Below, piece by piece: positions 16,757 through 22,862 of a stretch of 22,862 bases of DNA (position 1 is its first letter; each line of letters opens with the position of its first letter). A program made the position numbers and the translations under genes. The DNA comes from CBDTTW01 sp965363675 (lineage in GTDB: Bacteria; Bacteroidota; Rhodothermia; Rhodothermales; DASSAV01), in contig CBDTTW010000029.1 in the NCBI GenBank assembly GCA_965363675.1, positions 1 through 22,862 on the forward strand. Direction: 5' to 3'. Under the pieces are notes generated by a model that saw only the letters and a list, made by a program, of their open reading frames with translations, ran no database searches and was not told where the DNA came from.

Positions 16757-16800
16757 GCCGGGCGCTTGAACGCGCGCCCGGCGGCGCGGGTCCGCGCCGC
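16757..16800 (-). terminator. Tandem hairpins between sugar transferase and ABC-F genes
   Basis: Two perfect inverted repeats are stacked here. GCGGCGCG at 16781-16788 pairs with CGCGCCGC at 16793-16800. GCCGGGCGC at 16757-16765 pairs with GCGCCCGGC at 16774-16782. They share two bases, so only one can form fully at a time. On the minus strand they follow the sugar-transferase stop and lead into a pyrimidine-rich run. They may terminate that transcript or attenuate read-through into the ABC-F gene. Confidence 0.45.
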
Positions 16801-18191
16801 TAGTAGGCGTTCTCGTTGAAGAAGCCTTTCCAGAGCGTCATGAACATGATCTTGAAGTCCAGGCGCAGCGACCAGTGCTGGATGTAGTACAAATCGTACT
16901 CGATGCGTTTCTCGATGGAGGTCGCGCCGCGCCAGCCGTTGACCTGCGCCCACCCGGTGATGCCCGCCTTGGCCTTGTGCCGCAGCATGTAGCGCGGCAC
17001 GTGGTTCTTGAAGTCCTCGATGAAGACCGGACGCTCCGGGCGCGGCCCTACCACCGACATATCGCCGCGCAGCACGTTGATGAACTGCGGCAGCTCGTCC
17101 AGCGAGGTTTTGCGGAGCCACTTGCCGACCGGTGTGGCGCGGCTCTCGCCGGGCTTGGCCCACACCGGGCCGGTGCCCGTCTCGGCCCCGAGCGGCATCG
17201 AGCGAAACTTGAGCATGTCGAAGCGCTGCCCGTTGAGGCCCATGCGCTCCTGGCGGTAGAACACCGGCCCGCGCGAGCTGAGCTTGACCGCCAGCGCGAT
17301 CAGCAGCATCAGCGGCGAGGCCGCCAGCAGAAACGCCGCCGAGAACGCCACGTCGATCATGCGCTTGACGAACTGCCGGAACTCCAGCGGCGCCTCGTCC
17401 ATCAGGTGGATGACCGGCAGGCCGTCGATGTGCGTGATGCGGCTGTTGAGAATGTTGAACTGGAACAGATCGGGCACGAGGCAAACGTGCGTCAGGCGCG
17501 TCGAGAGGTCGCTGACGATGTTTTCGATGCGCACCGCCGCCGAGAGCGGCATGGCGATGTACACGTAGTCGATGCCCTCGCCGCGCGCCTCGTAGGCGTC
17601 CACGATGCCGGCCACCGCGTCGGTCGGGCCGAGCACCCCCGGCTCGCCGGTCTTGAAGTCGTCCAGAAACCCGACGACTTGCATGCCGATCCACGGATAC
17701 TGGATGAACGAGTGCTCCAGGCGCTTGCCGACCTCGCCGGCCCCCACGATGAGCACGCGCTTGAGGTTGCGGCCCTGCTGCCGCGCCCGCCGCGCAAGCG
17801 TGAAGAGCACCAGGCGCAGCAGGATCATGAGCGCCGGCGTCAGCAGCGCGAACAGCACCAGGTGCAGGCGCGACATGTAAAGCGCCCGGTACGAGAACAG
17901 CGAGGCCGTGATGATGAGCACCCCCACGCCCACCGCCTTCGCCACGCTGAAGATGAGCAGCGGCAGGCGCTGCGCGCGGTCGGGGGCGTAGAGCCCCGAG
18001 AGCCAGAACACCGTCGTCGAGACGAGCAGCACCCACGGCAAAAAGCCGAGGTAGCGCGCGAGCGCGATGTGCTCGGGAGCCGTGAGCAGGTGGAAGCGGA
18101 CGACGTAGGCGCCGAGCCATCCGGCGCTCAGCAGCACGAGGTCCGCGAGATACAAGAGCCGTTGATAAATCCGGCTTTGTTCCTGTAGCAT
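16800..18191 (-). CDS. Polyprenyl-phosphate sugar-1-phosphate transferase (WcaJ/WbaP-like)
   Basis: This inner-membrane enzyme moves a sugar-1-phosphate from a UDP-sugar to undecaprenyl phosphate, the first step of exopolysaccharide or glycan assembly. The 463 residues follow the full WcaJ/WbaP layout. Four N-terminal membrane segments (about 10-120) come first, then a Rossmann-like CoA_binding domain around VLIVGAGEVGKRLEHS. The membrane-inserted catalytic domain begins with KRMIDVAFSAAFLLAASPLM. Catalytic-domain motifs are KFRSMP, TSLDELPQFINVLRGDMSVV, VGPRPERPVF, KAGITGWAQVNGWRG and EYDLYYIQHWSLRLDFKIM. The gene is not in a visible polysaccharide cluster, and no other glycosyltransferase for such a pathway adjoins it. 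That suggests a stand-alone initiating enzyme. The sugar cannot be predicted. Confidence 0.93.
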   Translation of the reverse strand: MLQEQSRIYQRLLYLADLVLLSAGWLGAYVVRFHLLTAPEHIALARYLGFLPWVLLVSTTVFWLSGLYAPDRAQRLPLLIFSVAKAVGVGVLIITASLFSYRALYMSRLHLVLFALLTPALMILLRLVLFTLARRARQQGRNLKRVLIVGAGEVGKRLEHSFIQYPWIGMQVVGFLDDFKTGEPGVLGPTDAVAGIVDAYEARGEGIDYVYIAMPLSAAVRIENIVSDLSTRLTHVCLVPDLFQFNILNSRITHIDGLPVIHLMDEAPLEFRQFVKRMIDVAFSAAFLLAASPLMLLIALAVKLSSRGPVFYRQERMGLNGQRFDMLKFRSMPLGAETGTGPVWAKPGESRATPVGKWLRKTSLDELPQFINVLRGDMSVVGPRPERPVFIEDFKNHVPRYMLRHKAKAGITGWAQVNGWRGATSIEKRIEYDLYYIQHWSLRLDFKIMFMTLWKGFFNENAY

Positions 18192-18210
18192 ACAGTTCGG
18201 TCGGCGGGGA

Positions 18211-18242
18211 TAAGGCTAGCCGGCGCGCGCCCGGCCGCAAAA
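18211..18242 (-). promoter_or_regulatory. Possible proximal promoter of the sugar transferase gene
   Basis: On the minus strand TTTTG is followed by 19 bases and then TAGCCTTA at 18211-18218. The spacing fits the Bacteroidota type, but the -7 box is only a partial match. It lies about 20 bp ahead of the ATG at 18191. Confidence 0.3.
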
Positions 18243-18333
18243 CGGCGGCCGCAGGCAAGGCGGATCCGGCAGAAACTTGCGGTAGCGTTATCTCATGCGC
18301 GTCCGAAGGGTGAAGGGCGTCGGCTCGAAGCGT

Positions 18334-18341
18334 TAAAGATA
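18334..18341 (-). promoter_or_regulatory. Possible distal -7 element of the sugar transferase gene
   Basis: The minus strand reads TATCTTTA, seven of the eight bases of TAnnTTTG counting the two free positions. Only a weak TGG sits at the -33 position (20-base spacer). If used, it would give a leader of roughly 135 bases. Confidence 0.3.
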
Positions 18342-18399
18342 CGCCACCGCCGCCGCCGGAGCCAGCGCGGCGCCCCCGCAGGCCCGACCGCCCCCACGC

Positions 18400-18538
18400 C
18401 GCGCCGCGCAGCGGACGGGCAGCGGCGGGCGCTGGATGCGCCGTACCGCGTCGAGGGGGCGCCGGTGCACGCGCTGAACGCCGGGCTGCGAGCTTCAACC
18501 TGGAGAAGCAGCAGGCGGCGCGCATGAGACGACCATAG
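18400..18538 (+). pseudogene. Possible frameshifted coding remnant, unidentified
   Basis: One forward frame reads ALDAPYRVEGAPVHALNAG at 18429-18485. A second frame then continues as SFNLEKQQAARMRRP to a stop at 18536-18538. Joined by a single frameshift, these would look like the end of an ordinary protein, unlike the arginine/serine-rich translations of the surrounding DNA. There is no start codon with a ribosome-binding site and no recognisable family. Chance in GC-rich DNA is a serious alternative. Confidence 0.2.
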
Positions 18539-18637
18539 CCGCCTTCCTCGGCGCCGCCCTGCAAGGGGCCGCGCCGGGCCGGCCCAGGACAAGGTTTCTC
18601 CGCGAAACGCCCAGACGCCACGGCCGGAGCTGGGCGG

Positions 18638-19534
18638 CTAGGCCGCCTCCATGCCGAGGGCGATGGAGCCCAGCACGCCGGCGCGGTCGCCGAGGGCCGG
18701 GGGCGTCACGTAGTCGTCGATGCGTTCCAGGATGGCCTCGGACTGCACGTAGCCGTTGAGCCACCGGCGCAGCTCCTCGCGGATGCGCGGGAAAAGCTGC
18801 TGCTGGTGCATCACGCCGCCGCCGAGGATGATGCGCTGGGGCGAGAGGGTGCAGACGAACCCCGCAAGCGCGAGGGCGAGGTAACGCGCTTCCAGATCCC
18901 ACGCCTCATGCTCGGGCGGCAGGCTCCCTGCCGGCGCGCCCCAGCGCGCTTCGAGGGCCGGCCCGGAGGCCATGCCCTCCAGGCAGTCGCCGTGGTACGG
19001 GCACACCCCGGCGAAGGCGTCCCCCGCCAGCCGGGGGAGCGGCGCATGCCCCATCTCGGGATGCACCAGCCCCCGGAAACGCTGCCCGCGCACCATGCCG
19101 CCCCCGCCGATGCCGGTGCCTATCGTCAGGTACAGGAAGGTGTCGAGGCCCCGGGCGGCGCCCCAGCGGTGCTCGCCGAGCGCCGCCGCGTTCACGTCGG
19201 TGTCGAAGGCGACGGGCAGGCCCAGCGCCTCTTCGATGGCCGGGGCGCACGCGGCGTTCTGCCAGCCGGGCTTGGGCGTGCTCGTGATGTAGCCGTAGGT
19301 CGGAGAGCCGGGGCGCAGATCCACCGGCCCGAAGCTGCCGAAACCGACGGCCGCCAGGCGCCCGGGGCCGCTCCAGCCCTGGAAGAACGCCGCCGCGCGG
19401 CGCAGCGTCTCGCCCGGCGTGGTCGTCGGGAACGACGTTTCCGTGAGGATGCGGCCCTCGGCGTCGCCGATGGCGCAGACGAACTTGGTGCCGCCGCCTT
19501 CGATGCCGCCGTAGACCTGCGAGGTAGATTCCAT
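18638..19534 (-). CDS. ROK-family sugar kinase, fructokinase-like
   Basis: This is a 298-residue ATP-dependent sugar kinase of the ROK family, closest in motif pattern to fructokinases of the YdhR/GmuE kind. The phosphate-binding loop is GGIEGGGTKFVCAIG at 9-23. The catalytic aspartate lies in DTDVNAAALGEHRWG (D113). TIGTGIGGGG at 137-146 is the second ATP-site motif. The ROK zinc site takes the fructokinase form: H163 in EMGHAP, then CPYHGDCLEG with C178, H181 and C184, followed by MASGPALEARWG. The likely reaction is fructose (or mannose/glucose) to the 6-phosphate in the cytoplasm. There is no DNA-binding domain, so it is a kinase rather than a ROK repressor. It diverges from a HAD phosphatase across 207 bp that hold a strong dyad. 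Confidence 0.92.
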   Translation of the reverse strand: MESTSQVYGGIEGGGTKFVCAIGDAEGRILTETSFPTTTPGETLRRAAAFFQGWSGPGRLAAVGFGSFGPVDLRPGSPTYGYITSTPKPGWQNAACAPAIEEALGLPVAFDTDVNAAALGEHRWGAARGLDTFLYLTIGTGIGGGGMVRGQRFRGLVHPEMGHAPLPRLAGDAFAGVCPYHGDCLEGMASGPALEARWGAPAGSLPPEHEAWDLEARYLALALAGFVCTLSPQRIILGGGVMHQQQLFPRIREELRRWLNGYVQSEAILERIDDYVTPPALGDRAGVLGSIALGMEAA

Positions 19535-19580
19535 ATCGGGAGCCGTGCCGTAAAGGAAAAGTGAGCCGGGGTCGGCGGCT

Positions 19581-19610
19581 CAAATTACGCGCCCCGGGCC
19601 GCCGGGCCAA
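19581..19610 (-). promoter_or_regulatory. Promoter of the ROK kinase gene
   Basis: On the minus strand TTG (19608-19610) is followed by exactly 20 bases and then TAATTTG (19581-19587). This gives the Bacteroidota spacing with good boxes. The start of transcription would fall about 40 bp ahead of the ATG at 19534. The perfect inverted repeat at 19624-19655 lies just upstream of the -33 element. Confidence 0.5.
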
Positions 19611-19623
19611 CGGCCGACCGCCG

Positions 19624-19655
19624 CGTTGTTACAGCCTCCGGGGCCTGTAACAACG
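19624..19655. promoter_or_regulatory. Perfect 11-bp inverted repeat, probable operator
   Basis: CGTTGTTACAG at 19624-19634 and CTGTAACAACG at 19645-19655 are exact reverse complements around a 10-bp spacer. The half-site centres are 21 bp apart, two helical turns. This is the layout of a dimer-binding operator. It sits almost midway between the divergent ROK (-) and HAD (+) starts and next to the ROK -33 element. It could also form an RNA hairpin, but no T-tract follows. The AT-rich half-sites stand out in very GC-rich DNA. Confidence 0.6.
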
Positions 19656-19741
19656 TTGCCGCCCCGGATCCTCCGGTCGGCGCAGCCATTGGAAGCCCCT
19701 ACGCCTGCGGGCGCTTTCCTCCGCTAACCCGACCGATCGTT

Positions 19742-20416
19742 ATGCCTGTACAAGCCTTCATCTTCGACCTCGACGGCACCCTCATCGACGCCAACCCGCA
19801 GCACGTCCGCGCCTGGAAACGCACGCTCGACCGCTTCGGCTACACCGACGTGAGCGAGGAGCGCATCGCCATCGAAATCGGCAAGGGCGGCGACAAGCTC
19901 GTGCCCACGCTGCTCGGCGAGGACGTGCCGGAGGCCGAAAGCAAGGAGATGCGCGAGATGCACGACGAGTTTTTCCGCAACCTCGTGCGCGCCGAGGGCG
20001 TCGCGCTGTTTCCGCAAGCCGTCGCGCTGTGCGAGGCGCTGCGCGCGCGCGGCCTCCGCACGGCCCTCGCCACGGCTTCCGAAATGGAGAACCTCGACCT
20101 CATCGGCGAGCGGCTCGGGCTGAAGTGGGAGGACGTGCTGGATGAGATCGTGACCAACACCGACGTGAGCCGGAGCAAGCCCGAGCCCGAGGTCGTCGAG
20201 GCGGCCGTCGAGAAACTGGGCCTTCCCAAAGAGGCATGCGTGATGATCGGCGACACGACCTACGACGCCGAGGCCGCCGGGCGCGCGGGCGTCCGGTTCA
20301 TCGGGTTGCTGACGGGTTTCTGGACCGCCGCCGACCTGAAACGCGCCGGGGCTGCGGCCACGTACCGCCACACCGGCGACCTGCTCGAACGCCTCGACGA
20401 GGCCCTCGGCCTCTAA
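19742..20416 (+). CDS. HAD-superfamily phosphatase (phosphoglycolate phosphatase/beta-PGM-like)
   Basis: This 224-residue cytoplasmic phosphatase has all four HAD motifs. Motif I is FIFDLDGTLID with nucleophile D9 and acid/base D11. The threonine of ALATAS (T111) is motif II. K146 in SRSKPEPE is motif III. GDTTYDAEAA (D171, D175) is motif IV. The helical cap after motif I (about 18-85) marks subfamily I, as in phosphoglycolate phosphatase, beta-phosphoglucomutase-like and sugar-phosphate phosphatases. The substrate cannot be read from the sequence. Position opposite a ROK sugar kinase makes a sugar phosphate plausible. The start is the ATG at 19742, giving MPVQAFIFDLDG. Its TAA overlaps the stop of the convergent acuC-like gene. 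Regulation through the shared dyad is possible. Confidence 0.9.
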   Translation: MPVQAFIFDLDGTLIDANPQHVRAWKRTLDRFGYTDVSEERIAIEIGKGGDKLVPTLLGEDVPEAESKEMREMHDEFFRNLVRAEGVALFPQAVALCEALRARGLRTALATASEMENLDLIGERLGLKWEDVLDEIVTNTDVSRSKPEPEVVEAAVEKLGLPKEACVMIGDTTYDAEAAGRAGVRFIGLLTGFWTAADLKRAGAAATYRHTGDLLERLDEALGL

Positions 20417-21543
20417 AGCCAGTAGCGGACGGCCATTTCGAGCAGGCGGCGGCTGCTGAACCGGTTCTGGTTAGCGATGGCCTCGTGGTCGGGGGGCCTC
20501 AGGTCGGGCGCGGCGTCGTGCAGGCGCGCCGAGAGCGGCCGCCCGAGCCGGGCGGACCATTCGGCGCGCCAGTCCTCGGGCAGGGCGTCGGGGAGCGGTT
20601 TTTCCGCCAGGACGTGGTAGAGCAGCGCCCAGATGCGCGTCGAGGCGTCGAGGTCGTAGCCGCCGGCCAGCGTAAAGAGGGCGCGCCCCTGCGCGTAGCG
20701 ATCCGCGAGTTCCACGAGGCGGCGAAACAGGCGCTCGAAGTCGTGGGTAGTCAGCAGCAGATCGGCGAGCGGGTCGCGGTAGTGTGCATCGGCGCCGCAG
20801 ACCACCACCAGCACATCCGGGGCGAACCAGGCCAGGGCGTGCGGCACGACGCGCTCGAAGACCTCCAGGTAGCTCTCGCCCGTCGTGGAGGGTTCGAGCG
20901 GCGCGTTCAGCTTGAAGCCCAGCCCGTCGCCCTCGCCCAGCTCGTGGACGTGCCCGGTGCCGGGGAAGAGGTACTGGCCGGCCTCGTGCAGGCTGATCGT
21001 GAGCGCGTTCGGGTCGGCGTAGTGCAGCGCCTGCACGCCGTCGCCGTGGTGCACGTCGATGTCGATGTAGGCCACGCGCATCTTCTGCTGCTCGAAGCGG
21101 CGAATCGCCATCGAGAGGTCGTTATAGACGCAGAAGCCCGAGGCGTGGGCGCGCTGGGCGTGGTGCAGGCCGCCGCCGAGTTGGAGCACGCGCCGCGCGG
21201 CCCCCTCCGAGATCAGGCGCGCCCCGTGGAGCGTGCCACCGGCGAGGGTGCGCGCCGCAAAATCCATATGCGGCATCACGGGCACGTCGAGCGTGCCCAG
21301 CCCAAAGCGGCCGCCCTGCCCGCGCGCGGGGCCGTCCGAGGCGGCCTCGACGGCGGCCACGTACGCCTCGTCGTGCGCCGTCAGCACCTCCTCGCGCGTG
21401 GCGGGCGCGGGGGCGGCGCAGGCCGGGGCGCGCCCAAGCGCCTCCAGCAGCCCGAGCAGCATCTGCTGGCGCAGCGGTGTGAACGGGTGCGCCGGGCCGA
21501 AATCGTACAGCGCGTACTCGGGCGCGTAGACGGTGGTTACCAT
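20413..21543 (-). CDS. acuC: Class I histone-deacetylase-like protein, AcuC type
   Basis: This is a 376-residue zinc amidohydrolase of the class I HDAC/AcuC family. In Bacillus, AcuC removes acetyl groups from acetyl-CoA synthetase lysine and so reactivates it. The catalytic residues are present: GGGLHHAQ with H127/H128, SGFCVYNDLSMAI, DIDVHHGDG with zinc ligands D163 and H165, and CGADAHYRDPLADL with the third ligand D252. LAGGYDLD supplies the tyrosine that polarises the acetyl carbonyl. The N-terminal FGPAHPFTPLRQQM is typical of AcuC. The protein is cytoplasmic. It overlaps the upstream CBS/ACT gene by 7 bp, so the two are translationally coupled. The acetyltransferase acuA is not seen nearby. 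The family is certain and the acetyl-CoA synthetase target is inferred. Confidence 0.93.
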   Translation of the reverse strand: MVTTVYAPEYALYDFGPAHPFTPLRQQMLLGLLEALGRAPACAAPAPATREEVLTAHDEAYVAAVEAASDGPARGQGGRFGLGTLDVPVMPHMDFAARTLAGGTLHGARLISEGAARRVLQLGGGLHHAQRAHASGFCVYNDLSMAIRRFEQQKMRVAYIDIDVHHGDGVQALHYADPNALTISLHEAGQYLFPGTGHVHELGEGDGLGFKLNAPLEPSTTGESYLEVFERVVPHALAWFAPDVLVVVCGADAHYRDPLADLLLTTHDFERLFRRLVELADRYAQGRALFTLAGGYDLDASTRIWALLYHVLAEKPLPDALPEDWRAEWSARLGRPLSARLHDAAPDLRPPDHEAIANQNRFSSRRLLEMAVRYWL

Positions 21544-22160
21544 GCCTTATGCGGCGGCCAGGACACGTCGAAGTCCGCCGCGCGCAGGCGGTCGGCGAGC
21601 ATGTGCGTGTGCAGCGTGTCCACGCGCAGGATGACGTGCGGATGCTGCGTGCGGTCGGGGTAGCTCAGCACCGAGAGGATCTCGGCGCCGGCGGCATCCA
21701 CGGCGTCGATGAGCCGGACGAGCTGGCCGGGGGCCTCGCCCAGCTCCACGGCGAGCCGTCCCGAAGGCGCGCTCATGCCGGTCAGCTCGATGAGGGCGTC
21801 GAGGAGGTCGGGGCCGGTGATGATGCCCGCCAGGCGTTCGCCTTCGAGCACGGGCAGGCAGCCGATCTTGCGGTCGCGCATGACGCGCGCGGCCTCCTCG
21901 ACCGGCTCCAGGGGCGCGGCCGTCACCACCTCGCGCGTCATCACCTCGCGCACCTCGGCGCCGCTCTGGAACGGGTGCGGGTGCAGCGCGCTCGTGGCCA
22001 GGCGCAAATCGCGGTCCGTCACGACGCCCACCAGGCGCTCCCCGTCGAGCACGGGCAGGTGCCGGATGCGGTAGGATTGCATGCGCGCGTAGGCCTCGTC
22101 GAGGCGCGCGTCGGCCCCGATGCTGACGACCGGGCTGTGCATGATGTCGCGGACGAGCAT
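21537..22160 (-). CDS. acuB: CBS-CBS-ACT protein, AcuB type
   Basis: This 207-residue protein has two CBS domains, MLVRDIMHSPVVSIGADA to about 56 and VREVMTREVVTAAPLEP to about 126. An ACT-like C-terminal domain follows from about 135 (GRLAVELGEAPGQLVRLIDA onward). That is the AcuB architecture. CBS pairs usually bind adenine nucleotides and ACT domains bind small ligands, so this is probably a sensor that adjusts a partner. The molecular role of AcuB is still not well defined. It precedes and overlaps the acuC-like gene by 7 bp, as in the Bacillus acu operon, so it probably controls or accompanies that deacetylase. An alternative is a generic CBS regulator. A likely promoter lies at 22193-22222. 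Family confidence is high. Confidence 0.9.
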   Translation of the reverse strand: MLVRDIMHSPVVSIGADARLDEAYARMQSYRIRHLPVLDGERLVGVVTDRDLRLATSALHPHPFQSGAEVREVMTREVVTAAPLEPVEEAARVMRDRKIGCLPVLEGERLAGIITGPDLLDALIELTGMSAPSGRLAVELGEAPGQLVRLIDAVDAAGAEILSVLSYPDRTQHPHVILRVDTLHTHMLADRLRAADFDVSWPPHKAW

Positions 22161-22192
22161 GGCGGCGGAGCGGGTCTGTTGCGGCGTGCCTG

Positions 22193-22222
22193 CAATCTAG
22201 CGCATGCCCGGCGCCGGGAAAA
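22193..22222 (-). promoter_or_regulatory. Possible acuBC promoter with palindromic spacer
   Basis: On the minus strand TTT (22220-22222) is followed by 20 bases and then TAGATTG (22193-22199). The spacer contains the 12-bp perfect palindrome CCCGGCGCCGGG at 22207-22218. A protein bound there would block the polymerase, so an operator is possible, though GC-rich palindromes also arise by chance. Confidence 0.3.
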
Positions 22223-22380
22223 GGGCCGCGCCGAATGTGCAAGAAATACCCTCCCCGGCGGCAAACTGCGCACGTTTTGCTCAGCTTTTTGTGTGAATTC
22301 GCGCCCGAAGGGGGCCGCGCCAAGCCCCCTATAAACAGCACGTTGCTCCGAAGCCCCATCGCCGCCTGGAGGCCGAGGGC

Positions 22381-22412
22381 TTGTGCGCTTCATGACGGGC
22401 AAGCTATCTTCA
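22381..22412 (+). promoter_or_regulatory. Possible promoter of the rlpA-like gene
   Basis: TTG at 22381-22383 is followed by 21 bases and then TATCTTCA at 22405-22412, a partial match to TAnnTTTG at allowed spacing. The leader to the ATG at 22494 would be about 75 bases and is AT/pyrimidine-rich. Confidence 0.35.
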
Positions 22413-22493
22413 CGAAGCAGTAACCCAACCCCGAACGGTTTGCATTTTCTTTTTTCGCATGTTTTGCCCGCCCGCAAGGCCCCGGAGTTCGCT

Positions 22494-22862
22494 ATGAACC
22501 GCAAGCGTATTCCCCAACGGGCCCGGCGCCTCTTCGCGGCAAGCGCCGCCGGGCTGGCCCTCGTGCTGGCCTCGGTCGGCTGCGGCGAACGGCTTTCGTC
22601 GCTGGAGCGCGTGGCGCCGCGCATGGCGCAGACGGCGTTTCTGCCGCACGACTCGCTCACGGTGCGCATGCCGAAGGCCGCCAAAGCGCCCGCCCGCCCT
22701 GCTGCGGCCCCGGTCAAGGCTCCGGCCGCGCCCGCAGCGGCCGCCCCGAAGGCTTCCGCGCCCGATATGCTCGCCCCCGATGCGCACGCCGACTCCGCCG
22801 ACAGCCTCGTGCTCATCGGGGAAGGCACGGCCAGCTACTACGGCCGGGAGCTTGCCGGCCGC
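22494..22862 (+). CDS. RlpA-like septal ring lipoprotein, 5' part only
   Basis: Only the first 123 codons are present, because the frame is open to the window end. The protein starts with a basic, hydrophobic signal (MNRKRIPQRARRLFAASAAG...) ending at SVGC. That is an imperfect lipobox that would make C30 the lipidated residue. A long alanine-, proline- and lysine-rich linker follows (about 58-93). The last residues read GEGTASYYGRELAGR, the start of the RlpA double-psi barrel. RlpA proteins bind or cleave denuded peptidoglycan at the septum and in some species are lytic transglycosylases. GGAG at 22484-22487, six bases upstream, supports the start. Whether the catalytic residues or a SPOR domain follow cannot be seen. 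Other double-psi-barrel proteins are the main alternative. Confidence 0.8.
   Translation, partial: MNRKRIPQRARRLFAASAAGLALVLASVGCGERLSSLERVAPRMAQTAFLPHDSLTVRMPKAAKAPARPAAAPVKAPAAPAAAAPKASAPDMLAPDAHADSADSLVLIGEGTASYYGRELAGR

Larger units (their letters stand above)
18192..18637. other. Intergenic region between sugar transferase and ROK kinase genes
   Basis: These 446 bp carry no intact gene that I accept. The left half contains two candidate minus-strand promoters for the sugar transferase. The right half is very GC-rich, with a possible decayed coding remnant at 18400-18538. Open frames on the minus strand here (for example 18293-18592) have arginine- and serine-rich low-information translations and look non-coding. 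Confidence 0.5.
22161..22493. other. Divergent intergenic region between acuB and rlpA-like genes
   Basis: These 333 bp hold candidate promoters for both flanking genes and a 12-bp palindrome near the acuB side. An AT- and pyrimidine-rich leader (22438-22465) precedes the lipoprotein gene. A short forward open frame (22235-22423) has no ribosome-binding site and no family resemblance, so I do not call it a gene. Confidence 0.5.

Noticed and set aside
16875..18188. A 437-codon forward open frame opposite the sugar transferase gene
   Set aside because: It is antisense to a gene with strong family motifs. The long open length is explained by GC-rich codon structure.
18495..18902. Short minus-strand frames between the ROK and sugar transferase genes
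   Set aside because: They partly overlap the ROK gene in another frame, are rich in proline/arginine/alanine, and lack a start signal or family match.
22235..22423. A 62-codon forward frame in the acuB/rlpA-like intergenic region
   Set aside because: It has no ribosome-binding site and no domain, and it overlaps candidate promoter elements for both neighbours.

Overview
The window is GC-rich and densely coded. I place it in the Bacteroidota, most likely the Rhodothermota/Rhodothermales branch. This is inference, resting on four things: BshA-type bacillithiol synthesis, a large DUF2723 (GT117-type) membrane protein, PorT-like outer-membrane barrels, and promoters resembling the Bacteroidota TTG-N19/21-TAnnTTTG form. 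I see no rRNA, tRNA, CRISPR array, transposase or phage gene. The content is mostly core chromosome, 20 protein genes in all, with the last one cut by the window end.

Left part (1-6004): an outer-membrane barrel gene (-) diverges from bshA (+). bshA is followed by an uncharacterised 359-aa protein with kinase-like catalytic motifs (+). A glyoxalase II-like metallo-beta-lactamase gene (-) converges on it, and the two genes share a CTAG that holds both stop codons. Next is a secreted FAD-dependent oxidoreductase with a golvesin-like C-terminal domain (+). This gene is bracketed by two copies of a 39-bp repeat.

Middle (6148-14770): a + strand run. A membrane metallophosphoesterase, an LptF/LptG permease, rsmI and a CxxS thioredoxin-like protein look like one operon, with a 4-nt ATGA overlap, a 2-nt gap and a 12-nt gap. 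They are followed by the GT117-type protein, a cold-shock protein with a long structured leader, a small unknown protein, and ybeY.

Right part (14782-22862): an ABC-F ATPase and a polyprenyl-phosphate sugar-1-phosphate transferase lie on -, separated by tandem hairpins. A 446-bp stretch with a possible coding remnant follows. A ROK sugar kinase (-) then diverges from a HAD phosphatase (+) around a perfect 11-bp inverted repeat. The HAD gene converges on an acuB-acuC pair (CBS/ACT protein plus class I deacetylase-like enzyme) with overlapping stop codons. An RlpA-like envelope lipoprotein gene runs off the right edge.

Functional themes are envelope assembly (LptF/G, sugar transferase, GT117, RlpA, barrel protein), translation and RNA upkeep (RsmI, YbeY, ABC-F, Csp), thiol and redox chemistry (BshA, MBL protein, thioredoxin-like protein), and carbon or acetyl-CoA control (ROK, HAD, AcuB/AcuC). 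No obvious defence or mobile system is present. The most novel items are the kinase-like protein at 2070-3149, the repeats flanking the oxidoreductase, and the ROK/HAD dyad.
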